Shown: in pieces, positions 54,011-62,438 of the stretch
How the letters are laid out: every line of letters begins with the position of its first letter
Position numbering within the stretch: the first letter of the stretch is position 1
Assembly (NCBI RefSeq): GCF_018449635.1
Contig: NZ_JAAVUV010000001.1
Coordinates: 310,001 to 374,000 of the forward strand
Length of the DNA stretch: 64,000 bases
Direction of reading: 5' to 3'
DNA from: Caballeronia sp. dw_276
GTDB taxonomy: Bacteria > Pseudomonadota > Gammaproteobacteria > Burkholderiales > Burkholderiaceae
Program-made: the position numbers and the translations under genes
Notes under the pieces: generated by a model
Seen by the model: the letters and a program-made list of their open reading frames with translations, nothing else
Told to the model about the DNA's origin: nothing
Databases searched by the model: none

Positions 54011-54880
54011 ATGACTTATTGCGTGGCTATGCGCGTTGACGAAGGACTGGTTTTCCTGTCCGATACACGCACGAACGCCGGGGTCGACCACGTCAGCGCG
54101 GCCCGCAAGATGGCGGTCTTCGAACAACCTGGCGATCGTGTCCTCGTGCTGCTCGCCGCAGGCAATCTGGCGCTGACGCAAGCCGTCATGCAGTTGTTGT
54201 CGGAGCCGGCTCCCGAAGACAAGCTCACGCTCTACAACGCGCCTTCCATGGCGGATGCAGCGCGACTGGTAGGCGAAGCGGTGCGCGAAGTCCACAGGCG
54301 GGACGCAGCAACGCTCGCGGAATTCAGTGTCGACTTCAATTGCAGCTTCATTCTCGGCGGACAGATTCGCGGCGCGAACACGCGCTTGTTCATGATCTAT
54401 TCGGCAGGGAATTTTGTCGAGGCATCGCTGGTCAGTCCGTATTTTCAGATTGGCGAATCGAAGTACGGGAAGCCGATCATCGATCGGGTCATTACGCCCA
54501 CTACGCCCCTCGACGAAGTTGCGAAGTGCGCGCTGGTCTCCATGGATTCCACGCTGAGGTCGAATCTGTCGGTGGGCTTGCCGCTCGATCTGCTCGTTTA
54601 TGAAAAAGACTCGTTGCGGGTCACGCGTTTCTCCACGCTCGATCACGACAACCAGTATTTCCAGATGATTCATCGCACGTGGGGTGAGCGTCTGCGGCAG
54701 ATTTTCGGCGAAATTCCGAACCCCACGTGGGCCGATCCGGCGAACGTTCCGCTGCGGGCGCGAGAAACGGTATCGAGCGTGCCGCGTGTGGTGCACGGCG
54801 ATGCGCTGGCCCAGCCGGATACGTCGGCGCCACCGTTTCAAACGTTGATGCAGCCGGATACCGGACGATCGCAGCAGTAG
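54011..54880 (+). CDS. Proteasome-type peptidase Anbu (ancestral beta subunit)
   Basis: 289 residues, Ntn-hydrolase of the Anbu family, an assembly related to proteasome beta subunits and HslV. The product begins MTYCVAMRVDEGLVFLSDTR, so removal of Met exposes the catalytic N-terminal Thr without a propeptide. Asp (DTRTN) and Lys (ARKMAVF) of the Ntn site are present. The start is moved to 54011 for this reason. It lies 154 bp after the transglutaminase gene, the last of the operon, and ends in a strong terminator. No unfoldase partner is encoded. Published Anbu structures show open-ring or helical forms, and physiological substrates are unknown. Confidence 0.93.
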   Translation: MTYCVAMRVDEGLVFLSDTRTNAGVDHVSAARKMAVFEQPGDRVLVLLAAGNLALTQAVMQLLSEPAPEDKLTLYNAPSMADAARLVGEAVREVHRRDAATLAEFSVDFNCSFILGGQIRGANTRLFMIYSAGNFVEASLVSPYFQIGESKYGKPIIDRVITPTTPLDEVAKCALVSMDSTLRSNLSVGLPLDLLVYEKDSLRVTRFSTLDHDNQYFQMIHRTWGERLRQIFGEIPNPTWADPANVPLRARETVSSVPRVVHGDALAQPDTSAPPFQTLMQPDTGRSQQ

Positions 54881-54905
54881 GTCTCACCCAACGAAGCTGA
54901 ATTGA

Positions 54906-54937
54906 AAAAGCCCGCTGTCGAAAGACAGCGGGCTTTT
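54906..54937 (+). terminator. Anbu operon terminator
   Basis: AAAAGCCCGCTGTC, loop GAAA, GACAGCGGGCTTTT: 14-bp perfect stem with T run. Confidence 0.95.
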
Positions 54938-54961
54938 CTTCGTGCCAAGGTCGTCGCGCAT

Positions 54962-54997
54962 AAAAAAACAGCCATCGCCTGAAGCCGATGGCTGTTT
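54962..54997 (-). terminator. Porin terminator (minus strand)
   Basis: AAACAGCCATCG and CGATGGCTGTTT arms around an 8-base loop. The A run at 54962-54968 gives a T run for minus-strand transcripts of the porin at 55033. Confidence 0.9.
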
Positions 54998-55032
54998 CTG
55001 AACCGAAGCCGTAACCGGCTTCAAATCCAGCT

Positions 55033-56205
55033 TTAGAACTTGTGACGGATACCGACGATCACGAGTTCCTGGTTGCTCGTACCAGCGTAGCCGTACGAAC
55101 CGATCGAAGCTTGCGCAGCCTGATCGACGCGAACCGTCTGGCCTGCTGCGTTCGTCGTGTACGTAGCTTGCGTGCCGCTTGCGTGCTGATAAGCCGCTAC
55201 AGCGTAGAAGTCCGTACGCTTCGAAACCGAGTAGTCCGCGCCCAGCGAAGCCTGATGGTACTTGGCCGACGTATCGCCGCTTGCCTTTTCGTACGTGTAG
55301 CCTGCGCCCAACAGCAGAGCCGGCGTAGCCTGGAAGTTCACGAACGCGTTGCCGATGTTGTACTTCTGCGTCGACGTGTATGCCGAGTTGCCGTCCGGTG
55401 CGTACTGTGCATTGCTGTACGACGCGCCGACCGTTACCGGGCCGATTGCGTACTGAGCAGCAGCGCGAGCGATACCGATCGAGTGAGCGGTGGTGTAGCC
55501 GTTGTTGATCGGGCCATCGAACAGCGAATCCGACGACGGGCTGTTCCATGCCGGTCCGCGGCCAGCGCTCGGGTTGCTGGAGTAGAAGTAACCAGCAGCC
55601 AAGCCCAACGGGCCGTTGTTATACGCAACTGCGCCCGACCACGTCTGGCCTTGGCCAGTCGTGCCAGCCAGGTTGCTGAAGCCGTACAAACCTTCGACTT
55701 GCAGGCCGGCCCAGTTCGGCGACACGTACTTGACAGCGTTCGACGTACGCAAGCTGTTGTCGTAGTTGTCTACGTCGCCCGGGGTTGCGAAGGCCGAACC
55801 GAAGTAATTGTCAGCCGTGATGCCTTGCACCATGTCGACCAGCGGGTCGTATTGACGACCGATGGTGACCGTACCGTACTGGTCAGCGGTCAAACCGACG
55901 AACGCTTGACGACCAAATTCGCGGCCGCCCTGGCCCAGACGGCCCGTACCGATGTCAAAGCCGCTTTCCAACTGGAAAATCGCCTTCAAACCACCACCCA
56001 GGTCTTCCTGACCCTTCAAGCCCCAACGATCGCCCGACAGGTTGCCGTTGATCATGCCGACCAGCTTCTGATTGCCTTGTGCGTTGTGCACGTAGCCAAT
56101 GCCCGAGTCGATCACGCCGTACAGCGTCACGCTATTTTGCGCTTGGGCTGCGCCAGCTGCGCCGAGCAGTGCCAGCGAAAGGGAAGTCAGTGCGAAACGT
56201 TTCAT
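55033..56205 (-). CDS. Gram-negative porin (OmpC/Omp32-type)
   Basis: 390-residue outer-membrane porin precursor. The signal peptide MKRFALTSLSLALLGAAGAAQAQ is followed by the first strand SVTLYGVIDSGIGYV, then GLKGQEDLGGGLKAIFQLE and VGLTADQYGTVTIGRQ, with C-terminal Phe (VGIRHKF). GGAG before the ATG at 56205. It uses a narrower, GC-skewed set of codons than its neighbours (highly expressed look). Probably a major general porin. Confidence 0.93.
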   Translation of the reverse strand: MKRFALTSLSLALLGAAGAAQAQNSVTLYGVIDSGIGYVHNAQGNQKLVGMINGNLSGDRWGLKGQEDLGGGLKAIFQLESGFDIGTGRLGQGGREFGRQAFVGLTADQYGTVTIGRQYDPLVDMVQGITADNYFGSAFATPGDVDNYDNSLRTSNAVKYVSPNWAGLQVEGLYGFSNLAGTTGQGQTWSGAVAYNNGPLGLAAGYFYSSNPSAGRGPAWNSPSSDSLFDGPINNGYTTAHSIGIARAAAQYAIGPVTVGASYSNAQYAPDGNSAYTSTQKYNIGNAFVNFQATPALLLGAGYTYEKASGDTSAKYHQASLGADYSVSKRTDFYAVAAYQHASGTQATYTTNAAGQTVRVDQAAQASIGSYGYAGTSNQELVIVGIRHKF

Positions 56206-56563
56206 CGAGTTCTCCACGCGAAGATTTAAATTCGTTGTTGCCGGCGCAGAGAATAACGCAGCGTTACAAAGGATAAGAACCAGAAAATAAAACCTGTCTC
56301 GAAAATCAGACACTTTTGCAGATCGCGGGAGAGCAGGCGTTGCGGCCAAGCCTGTCAAGGGTTTAGCGCGGGATTCATCTATTGAAAGAGGGGCGACATA
56401 CCCCTCCGGAGAAAGTTCCCGTTAATGAATAGTCGACGGGATGTCGTTCAAATCTTTATTAGTTTTTTACTAATTCGGCGTTATAGCAATACGTTATGGC
56501 GCATTACCAGACACGGGCTTATTAAGTGCCGGCGGGAGAAGGGTCCCAGCCGGCTGCGCGGCC
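56206..56563. other. 360-bp intergenic region upstream of porin
   Basis: It holds the porin promoter and long leader on the minus strand, and the 3' end region of the YihY gene. The stretch 56440-56530 is AT-rich. No gene was recognised and no clear hexamers were assigned. Confidence 0.4.
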
Positions 56564-57862
56564 TCAGTCGATTCGGGGCGGCTGATCCCGGCCCGAAAGC
56601 AGTGCGAGCGCAATGCCGGCACCGCCGGCGAGCAGCACTGCACGCCAAGGATGGCGTCGCACCAGGTCGTTCGCCTGCACGGCTTTCCTACCGCAGCCGA
56701 GCATCGCCTGAGCCGTTGCTTTCGTGGCAGTCGTTTCCGCCTGTGCGAGCTTGCGGCTGAGCGTAAGCGCGGTGCTCAAAGCTGAAACCTTCTTCCGTGC
56801 TTGTTGCGTGAGTTTTTGCGAGCGCCCCGCGCGTTGTTCGATCGATGTACGGGCCGGGCCGGGTACGACCGTGGATGTTTGGGGGGTATCTGAAGTATCG
56901 CCGGGACGTCCGCTAATGGTGGATCCGGCCAGCATCGATCCAATCTTGGCGCGGCTGCCGGGCGGCACGCGGCCACTCTGCTGTCCCCAGGCGCCGCGTG
57001 GATCGTGCAGGCGAGCGCGCGCAGCGGAAAATTCCGCGCCGAGCAGCAGGACGGCCGCCGAGAAGTACAGCCACATCAGCAGGACCGCGAGAGAACCCGC
57101 CGCACCGAACGAATTGGCCGTGCCCGCATGCGTCAGGTAAAAGGCAAACAGTTTCTTGCCGACGGAAAACAGGATGGCGGCGACCAGGCCGCCTACGAGC
57201 GCGTCGCGCCATTGAACGCGGGCGTCAGGCAGGAATTTCAGGAGGGCGCCGAACGCCAGGGACAGTATGACGAGACCAACGGCAAGCTGAACCAGATCGC
57301 CAATGATCACAAAAGACGAATCGCCCCACAGCCACTTTCCGACGGCCTGGATGGCGGTATCGAGGACGAGCGAGACGATCAGCAGGAAAGCCACGCCCAG
57401 TACGAGGCCGAATGAGATCAGCCGGACCCGCACCATGGCGAATACGCTCGACTTTTGCTCGCCGCTAAGCGGCCAGACGAGATTCAGCGCTGTATTGAGC
57501 GATGAAAACGTCGCCGATGCACCCACCGCCAGCAAAACAAACGAGATCACGGCCGCGATCCCCGTCCCCCCGCTGCGATGCGCATTTTCAACAATGCTTT
57601 GCACGCTTGCGGCAGCCTGATCGCCGAGCATGCCGTTGACCTGATGGAACAACTGGCCGCGCGCCGCTTCGGCGCCGAAGACCCAGCCGGCCACTGCGAT
57701 CACCATGACCAGCGTCGGCGCGAGCGAAAATGCGGAATAGAACGCGATGCTGGCCGCCATTGCCGCACACCGGTCCTCGCCGAATTTCTTGAGCGCGCCC
57801 ATGACCCAGGACGCGTCCTTCTTCACGACAGCCTGGAGTTTCTCGGTCGACAACGTGCTCAT
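56564..57862 (-). CDS. YihY/BrkB-family inner-membrane protein with C-terminal extension
   Basis: 432 residues. Residues 1 to about 290 are the YihY/UPF0761 core with six membrane helices (start AAMAASIAFYSAFSLAPTLVMV, end LMWLYFSAAVLLLGAEFSAA). The remaining 140 residues form a basic linker and end in VRRHPWRAVLLAGGAGIALALLSGR, a tail like the glycine-zipper anchor of YqjD/DUF883 proteins. This extra tail is unusual for YihY. The family's role is unknown; the old 'ribonuclease BN' label is wrong. Confidence 0.88.
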   Translation of the reverse strand: MSTLSTEKLQAVVKKDASWVMGALKKFGEDRCAAMAASIAFYSAFSLAPTLVMVIAVAGWVFGAEAARGQLFHQVNGMLGDQAAASVQSIVENAHRSGGTGIAAVISFVLLAVGASATFSSLNTALNLVWPLSGEQKSSVFAMVRVRLISFGLVLGVAFLLIVSLVLDTAIQAVGKWLWGDSSFVIIGDLVQLAVGLVILSLAFGALLKFLPDARVQWRDALVGGLVAAILFSVGKKLFAFYLTHAGTANSFGAAGSLAVLLMWLYFSAAVLLLGAEFSAARARLHDPRGAWGQQSGRVPPGSRAKIGSMLAGSTISGRPGDTSDTPQTSTVVPGPARTSIEQRAGRSQKLTQQARKKVSALSTALTLSRKLAQAETTATKATAQAMLGCGRKAVQANDLVRRHPWRAVLLAGGAGIALALLSGRDQPPRID

Positions 57863-58048
57863 GGCAGCCCCAAATTCGTTTGATGGTCAGTTCTGACGGT
57901 TTGTAATGCCAATGAGCACGTTGCGTTCCACCGGCGCCGCCGCGGGCGACCGGACGCCGTCGGAACCAGGCCGGAGTGGTCAAACGGTCAGGCCGCGGTG
58001 TTTTTCTTTGACCGGCGGGAAGGTTTTTGAGCTAGCGGGTTTTGCAAT

Positions 58049-59209
58049 TTATCCGGCTGAAGCGGATTTCTGTGACGTGAAGCCATCGAGATAAGCGGCT
58101 GGGTTTTGCCCGTCCCACACCCGGCCATCGATAAAAACATCAGCGCGCATTTCTTCCGGCACGCGAACGTTCATTGACGCCGCCGCTTCTCTGTACAACG
58201 CGGTCTGGCAGAGCGCGACGGCGACGGCGGCATCGTCGTGATCGCCGTGGAGCATTCCCCATCGGCGAAATTGCGTGAAGAACCAGAGCCCGTCGGATGG
58301 GCGCGGGTAATTCACGGCGCCTTCGTTAAAAAAGCTGACGCCCGGCGGCTGCACTGGAAATTGCGCCGGGTCGTAGTGGCCGAGCAGCCGCTGCACGATC
58401 AGCTCTTGCGGCGCGCCGACCACATCGGGCGCGGCGAGCCACGTCGAAATATCTTTTCGATGCTGCGAATTGTCGAGCCATCGGCAAGCTTCCAGCATGG
58501 TCTGTATCAATGCACGCGATGTCTGCGGATAGTGCTCCACAAAATCACGGCGGCTCGCGAGCACTTTTTCCGGATGCTCCGGCCAGATTTGACTGGTAAC
58601 GGCGACGGTCTTGCCTGCACCGCGCGCTTCGGCCACGGCGTTCCACGGTTCGCCGACACACAGGCCGTCGAGTTCGCCGTCGATCAATGCATCGACCATT
58701 TGCGGCGGCGGGATCACGACGCTGCGAATATCGCGCAACGGCTGCACCCCCTGCGAGGCGAGCCAGTAGTACAACCACATGGCGTGTGTGCCGGTCGGGA
58801 AGGTCTGCGCGAACACTGGACGCCGGCCGGGCGTGGCTAGCGCGTCTTTCAGATTGCCATGCTGCTCGAAGGCCTCCGTCAACCGATTCGATAACGTGAT
58901 CGCCTGCCCGTTGCGGTTCAAAACCATGAGCACGGCCATGTCGCCCTGCGGCCCGCCGATGCCCATCTGCACGCCACATACGAGACCGTACAGCGCATGA
59001 GCCGCATCGATCTCGCCCGAGAGCAGCTTGTCGCGCACCGCGGCCCACGACGGCTGCCTGCACAGTTCGAGCGTCAATCCATGACGATGTCCAAACTCGA
59101 GAACCTTCGCGGCGACGAGCGGCGCGGCGTCGCTCAACGCGACGAAGCCGAGGCGTATATGCGTCTTTTCGGGTTTGCCGATGGAAGGAGCGGGCGAGGA
59201 AATGTTCAT
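58049..59209 (-). CDS. nasS: NasS-type nitrate sensor (CmpA/NrtA-like binding protein)
   Basis: 386-residue NrtA-family solute-binding protein (LGFVALSDAAPLVAAKVLEF, TFPTGTHAMWLYYWLA) with no signal peptide or lipobox. It therefore acts in the cytoplasm as the nitrate/nitrite sensor NasS rather than as a transporter component. In the known NasS-NasT system NasS sequesters the antiterminator until nitrate binds. It starts 10 bp after the nasT stop on the same strand, which fits a coexpressed pair. Confidence 0.88.
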   Translation of the reverse strand: MNISSPAPSIGKPEKTHIRLGFVALSDAAPLVAAKVLEFGHRHGLTLELCRQPSWAAVRDKLLSGEIDAAHALYGLVCGVQMGIGGPQGDMAVLMVLNRNGQAITLSNRLTEAFEQHGNLKDALATPGRRPVFAQTFPTGTHAMWLYYWLASQGVQPLRDIRSVVIPPPQMVDALIDGELDGLCVGEPWNAVAEARGAGKTVAVTSQIWPEHPEKVLASRRDFVEHYPQTSRALIQTMLEACRWLDNSQHRKDISTWLAAPDVVGAPQELIVQRLLGHYDPAQFPVQPPGVSFFNEGAVNYPRPSDGLWFFTQFRRWGMLHGDHDDAAVAVALCQTALYREAAASMNVRVPEEMRADVFIDGRVWDGQNPAAYLDGFTSQKSASAG

Positions 59210-59219
59210 GTCGTGCGGG

Positions 59220-59795
59220 CTACCCTAATAAATCAGCCATCGATACCAAATGCCGGGCGACTTCAGCAAGCTTCATCCCCTGGTCCATTGCGCGTTTGCG
59301 AAGCATGGCATACGCGTCCTGTTCGGACATCTTGCGCCGGTCCATCAGGAGGCGCTTGGCTCGGTCGATGAGCTTCCTGTCTGCGAGTTCCGTCTCGGCG
59401 TCGGCAAGGCGCTTGAGCAATTGCACTTCGCGTGCGAAACGCGCGAGCGCCACTTCGAGAATCGGCGCGAGCCGTTCCGCTTCGAGCCCTTCGACAAGGT
59501 ACGCGCTCACGCCGGCGCCGACGGCGTCGCGGATCAGTTGCTGGTCGGCGTCGTTGCTGAACATGAGTACCGGGCGCGGCGCGGTCTCGTTCATCACGGC
59601 AAGCTGTTCGAGCGTGTCGCGCGAAGGCGATTCTGTATCGATGATCACCACATCCGGCCGCTGCTCTTCCACGACTCGTGGCAACGCGGCGGGCGTTGCG
59701 ACTTCGGCGAGCATGTCATAGCCGAGGCGTGCAAGCGCCTGGCGCAAATCGCCGATGGGTTTGTCGGTGTCGGTGACGAGAAGCACGCGAAGCAT
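59220..59795 (-). CDS. nasT: NasT-type ANTAR antiterminator
   Basis: 191 residues. An N-terminal receiver-like domain (VLLVTDTD, VVIIDTESPSRD) is followed by a C-terminal ANTAR RNA-binding domain (about residues 125-185; LIDRAKRLLMDRRKMSEQDAYAMLRKRAM). ANTAR proteins bind paired hexaloop hairpins to prevent terminator formation. Its likely RNA target is the leader at 60956-61081. The start is set at MLRVLLVTDTD (59795), giving the normal NasT length. SUMT upstream and nasS downstream form a three-gene unit. Confidence 0.92.
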   Translation of the reverse strand: MLRVLLVTDTDKPIGDLRQALARLGYDMLAEVATPAALPRVVEEQRPDVVIIDTESPSRDTLEQLAVMNETAPRPVLMFSNDADQQLIRDAVGAGVSAYLVEGLEAERLAPILEVALARFAREVQLLKRLADAETELADRKLIDRAKRLLMDRRKMSEQDAYAMLRKRAMDQGMKLAEVARHLVSMADLLG

Positions 59796-59858
59796 GGGGC
59801 AAGTGCCGGTATTTTTGTTCAGGAACAACGGAGGCACTTCTTGGGCAAATCTCTTTGA

Positions 59859-60614
59859 TCAAGCAGCGCGCTGGACATCGGGCGCCGTTTGCTCGATCCA
59901 CTGCACGGCTTCGCCAATCGCGTTGCCAACCAGGATCACTGCGGGGCTGCCCAAGCCGGCTTCAGTCGCATCGATAGCCAGCCGATCAAGCGTTCCAAGC
60001 CATCTGCGTTCATCGGGCGTTCCTGCCCATTGAACGACCGCTGCGGGTGTGGACGCGGGCAGCGCGCTCATGAGCGAAGCGCAAAGGCTTTCGATGCGCG
60101 TCATGCCCATATAGATGGCGAGTGTCGTGCCGGTCGCCGCCAACGCGGCCCAGTTCGGTTCGCCGTGGTCCTGCTTGTGTGCGGTGACGAAGGTCACGCC
60201 CTGACAATGCTCGCGATGCGTCAGCGATACACCCAGACTCGCCGCCGCCGCAAAACCCGAAGAGATCCCGTTGACGATATCGACTGGAATGTGCGCACGT
60301 CGTAATGCGGCGAGCTCTTCGCCGGCACGGCCGAACAACAAAGCATCTCCACCTTTCACGCGCACCACATGCAGGCCCTTCAACGCATAACGCTGCATCA
60401 GCCCTTCAATAAACGCCTGCGGTGTCGACTTGCATCCGCCGCGCTTACCCACCCGGATCACGCGTGCGCGTGGCGCAAGAGAAGCGATCTCGGGATTCGC
60501 GAGATCGTCGAGCAGGACGATGTCGGCGAGTGCCAGCGCCTTCGCGGCTTTGATGGTGAGCAGATCCAGATCGCCCGGGCCTGCGCTGAGCAAAGTAACC
60601 TTGCCGGTAGTCAT
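59859..60614 (-). CDS. cobA: Uroporphyrinogen-III C-methyltransferase (SUMT)
   Basis: Transfers two methyl groups from S-adenosylmethionine to uroporphyrinogen III, giving precorrin-2 for the siroheme of nitrite reductase NirB. 251 residues with the signatures SAGPGDLDLLTIKA at the start, RVIRVGKRGG, and VRVKGGDALLFGRAGEE. The ATG at 60614 has AAGGAC upstream; the in-frame extension to 60671 is rejected. It is stand-alone SUMT without the CysG oxidase/chelatase part. First gene of the SUMT-nasT-nasS unit, divergent from the nitrate operon. Confidence 0.92.
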   Translation of the reverse strand: MTTGKVTLLSAGPGDLDLLTIKAAKALALADIVLLDDLANPEIASLAPRARVIRVGKRGGCKSTPQAFIEGLMQRYALKGLHVVRVKGGDALLFGRAGEELAALRRAHIPVDIVNGISSGFAAAASLGVSLTHREHCQGVTFVTAHKQDHGEPNWAALAATGTTLAIYMGMTRIESLCASLMSALPASTPAAVVQWAGTPDERRWLGTLDRLAIDATEAGLGSPAVILVGNAIGEAVQWIEQTAPDVQRAA

Positions 60615-60804
60615 GATGATGTCCTTTGACGGCGTTCCAAAACAAAACGGCATCCGCTCGTGCTTGTGCACGAAGGGACGCCGTTGTCCTGGATCGCCGA
60701 AAGAAAGTCAGCGCTCGACGTCGTTGCCAGGCGCTCCAATGCAAATGCAATATCCAGGCCAAGACGTGTCGAGCAATACGGGCTTACAAACCACTCGTTG
60801 GCTC

Positions 60805-60819
60805 GCACGTGCGCAGTGC
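60805..60819 (+). promoter_or_regulatory. NtrC-like site A of the nitrate operon
   Basis: GCAC-N7-GTGC core (GCAC at 60805, GTGC at 60816). Centre about 142 bases before the predicted sigma-54 start. Confidence 0.5.
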
Positions 60820-60825
60820 TGCGGC

Positions 60826-60840
60826 GCACCGTAGCTGTGC
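60826..60840 (+). promoter_or_regulatory. NtrC-like site B of the nitrate operon
   Basis: Second perfect GCAC-N7-GTGC core (GCAC at 60826, GTGC at 60837), 21 bases (two helical turns) from site A. Centre about 121 bases before the predicted start. Confidence 0.55.
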
Positions 60841-60927
60841 TTCGCTGCATCAAAAAGCATCGGCGCTCGTTCGCCGGAATTCGCATCAAACCCCGCAAAG
60901 CCCCGTCACACCGTGCGCAAGCTCGCA

Positions 60928-60942
60928 TGGCATACGCCTTGC
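60928..60942 (+). promoter_or_regulatory. Sigma-54 promoter of the nitrate operon
   Basis: TGGCAT, ACGCC, TTGC: nine of ten consensus positions with exact spacing. The predicted start near 60954 falls just before the first leader hairpin. Confidence 0.75.
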
Positions 60943-60955
60943 ATTTGATCTCGTT

Positions 60956-60976
60956 ACGGATCAACGACGATCCCGT
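60956..60976 (+). promoter_or_regulatory. NasT target hairpin P1 in the nitrate leader
   Basis: ACGGATC, hexaloop AACGAC, GATCCCGT (one bulged C). The loop has A at position 1 and G at position 4, the pattern required by ANTAR proteins. It lies at the very 5' end of the predicted transcript. Confidence 0.6.
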
Positions 60977-61025
60977 CTGTTTGCTTCAAGCATCACCCTA
61001 TTACAGCGGCCCTAACGGGCTTCCT

Positions 61026-61039
61026 GGACAACGGCGTCC
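61026..61039 (+). promoter_or_regulatory. NasT target hairpin P2 in the nitrate leader
   Basis: GGAC, hexaloop AACGGC, GTCC. The loop differs from P1 in one base and keeps A1 and G4. Its loop and 3' arm overlap the 5' arm of the terminator (61033-61040), so P2 and the terminator are mutually exclusive. Confidence 0.65.
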
Positions 61040-61081
61040 CCTGAATTCAGTCAACTGGCTGGACTCACGGGACGCCTTTTT
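61033..61081 (+). terminator. Regulated leader terminator before the nitrate transporter
   Basis: GGCGTCCC and GGGACGCC arms, possible inner AGTC/GACT pairing, then TTTTT. It ends 17 bases before the transporter ATG, which only makes sense as a controlled (antitermination) element. Confidence 0.85.
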
Positions 61082-61097
61082 GTTTTGTGGAACGACC

Positions 61098-62426
61098 ATG
61101 TCAGATAAAGCAACGCGGATCGATCTCTTTAGTTTTCGTACGGCGCCAATGCGTGCATTCCACCTCACGTGGATGGCATTCTTTGTGTGCTTCTTCGCGT
61201 GGTTCGCATGCGCGCCGCTGATGCCGTTGATCCAGCGCGAATTCGGTTTGTCGATCGATCAGGTCGCGAACATCAACATCGCGGCGGTCGCGGCGACGAT
61301 CCTCGTACGCCTGATCATTGGCCCGATGTGCGATCGATACGGCCCGCGCAAGGTCTATACGGCGCTGCTTGTTTTAGGCGCTTTTCCCGTGCTTGCGGCC
61401 GCGCTTTCCGGCGGTTATACGAGCTTCCTGCTCGCACGTTTGGGGATCGGCGCGGTGGGCGCGAGCTTCGTGATCACGCAGTACCACACGTCGGTGATGT
61501 TCGCGCCGAACGTGGTCGGCACAGCCAACGCGACGAGCGCCGGATGGGGCAACGCCGGTGCAGGCGCAGCGCAAGCGCTGGTGCCCTTGCTGCTCGCAGC
61601 AATGCTGGCCCTGGGCGCAAGCGATGCATCGGCATGGCGCTACGCGCTCGTGGTCCCGGCCCTCGCGATGCCGCTCATGGCGGTGTTCTACTGGCGCCTT
61701 ACGCAAGATTGCCCGCAAGGCAACTTCGCTGAGTTGCGTGCGCAGGGCATCGCGATCGATGGCGGCAAGAAAGGCGGTTGGGAAAGCTTTCGCGCGGCCT
61801 GTGCGAACTATCGCGTATGGATGTTGTTCGTGACCTACGCCGCGTGTTTTGGCGTCGAGGTGTTCATTCACAACATCGCTGCGATCTACTACGTCAATCA
61901 TTTCCATCTCTCGTTGAAAACCGCAGGCCTTGCAGCGGGCAGCTTCGGCTTGCTGGCGCTCTTCGCGCGCGCATTAGGCGGCTGGCTCTCGGACAAGTTC
62001 GCGGCCCGCCGTGGACTCGATGTGCGCTCGACCCTGTTGTTCGTGCTGATCGCAGGCGAAGGTCTCGGCTTGTACTGGTTCTCTCGTGAGACCAGCGTCG
62101 GGCTCGCTGTCGTCGCAATGCTCTGCTTCGGCTTGTTCACGCACATGGCGTGCGGCGCGACGTATGCGCTCGTGCCGTTCATCGACCGGAAGGCGCTTGG
62201 CGGCGTGGCCGGGATTATCGGCGCAGGCGGGAACGTGGGCGCCGTTGCAGCGGGCTTCCTGATGAAGGGCTTGGGCAACGTCCAGCAAACCCTGGCCATG
62301 CTCGGCGTGCTCGTCTCGATCTCCGCACTGTGCGCGCTGGCAGTGCGCTTCAGCACCGAGCACAAGGCACGCGAAGCCGAACTGCGCGCGGATGCATTGG
62401 GTATCAACAACAGCATTGCCAACTGA
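61098..62426 (+). CDS. Nitrate/nitrite MFS transporter (NarK/NasA family)
   Basis: 442-residue inner-membrane nitrate importer with 12 membrane segments. Both nitrate signatures are present: GWGNAGAGAAQALVP (helix 5) and GAGGNVGAVAAGF (helix 11). Conserved Arg residues occur in helix 2 (LVRLIIGP) and in a later helix (LFARALGGWLSDK). The ATG at 61098 is preferred; the frame stays open 146 codons upstream through the regulatory leader, which is not coding. Next gene nirB begins 12 bp after the stop. Confidence 0.93.
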   Translation: MSDKATRIDLFSFRTAPMRAFHLTWMAFFVCFFAWFACAPLMPLIQREFGLSIDQVANINIAAVAATILVRLIIGPMCDRYGPRKVYTALLVLGAFPVLAAALSGGYTSFLLARLGIGAVGASFVITQYHTSVMFAPNVVGTANATSAGWGNAGAGAAQALVPLLLAAMLALGASDASAWRYALVVPALAMPLMAVFYWRLTQDCPQGNFAELRAQGIAIDGGKKGGWESFRAACANYRVWMLFVTYAACFGVEVFIHNIAAIYYVNHFHLSLKTAGLAAGSFGLLALFARALGGWLSDKFAARRGLDVRSTLLFVLIAGEGLGLYWFSRETSVGLAVVAMLCFGLFTHMACGATYALVPFIDRKALGGVAGIIGAGGNVGAVAAGFLMKGLGNVQQTLAMLGVLVSISALCALAVRFSTEHKAREAELRADALGINNSIAN

Positions 62427-62438
62427 GCGTTCAACATC

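Noticed and set aside
60660-61097. In-frame extension of the nitrate transporter by 146 codons upstream
   Set aside because: The stretch contains the sigma-54 promoter, two hexaloop hairpins and a terminator, and the translated extension is not membrane-like. The ATG at 61098 gives the normal family length.
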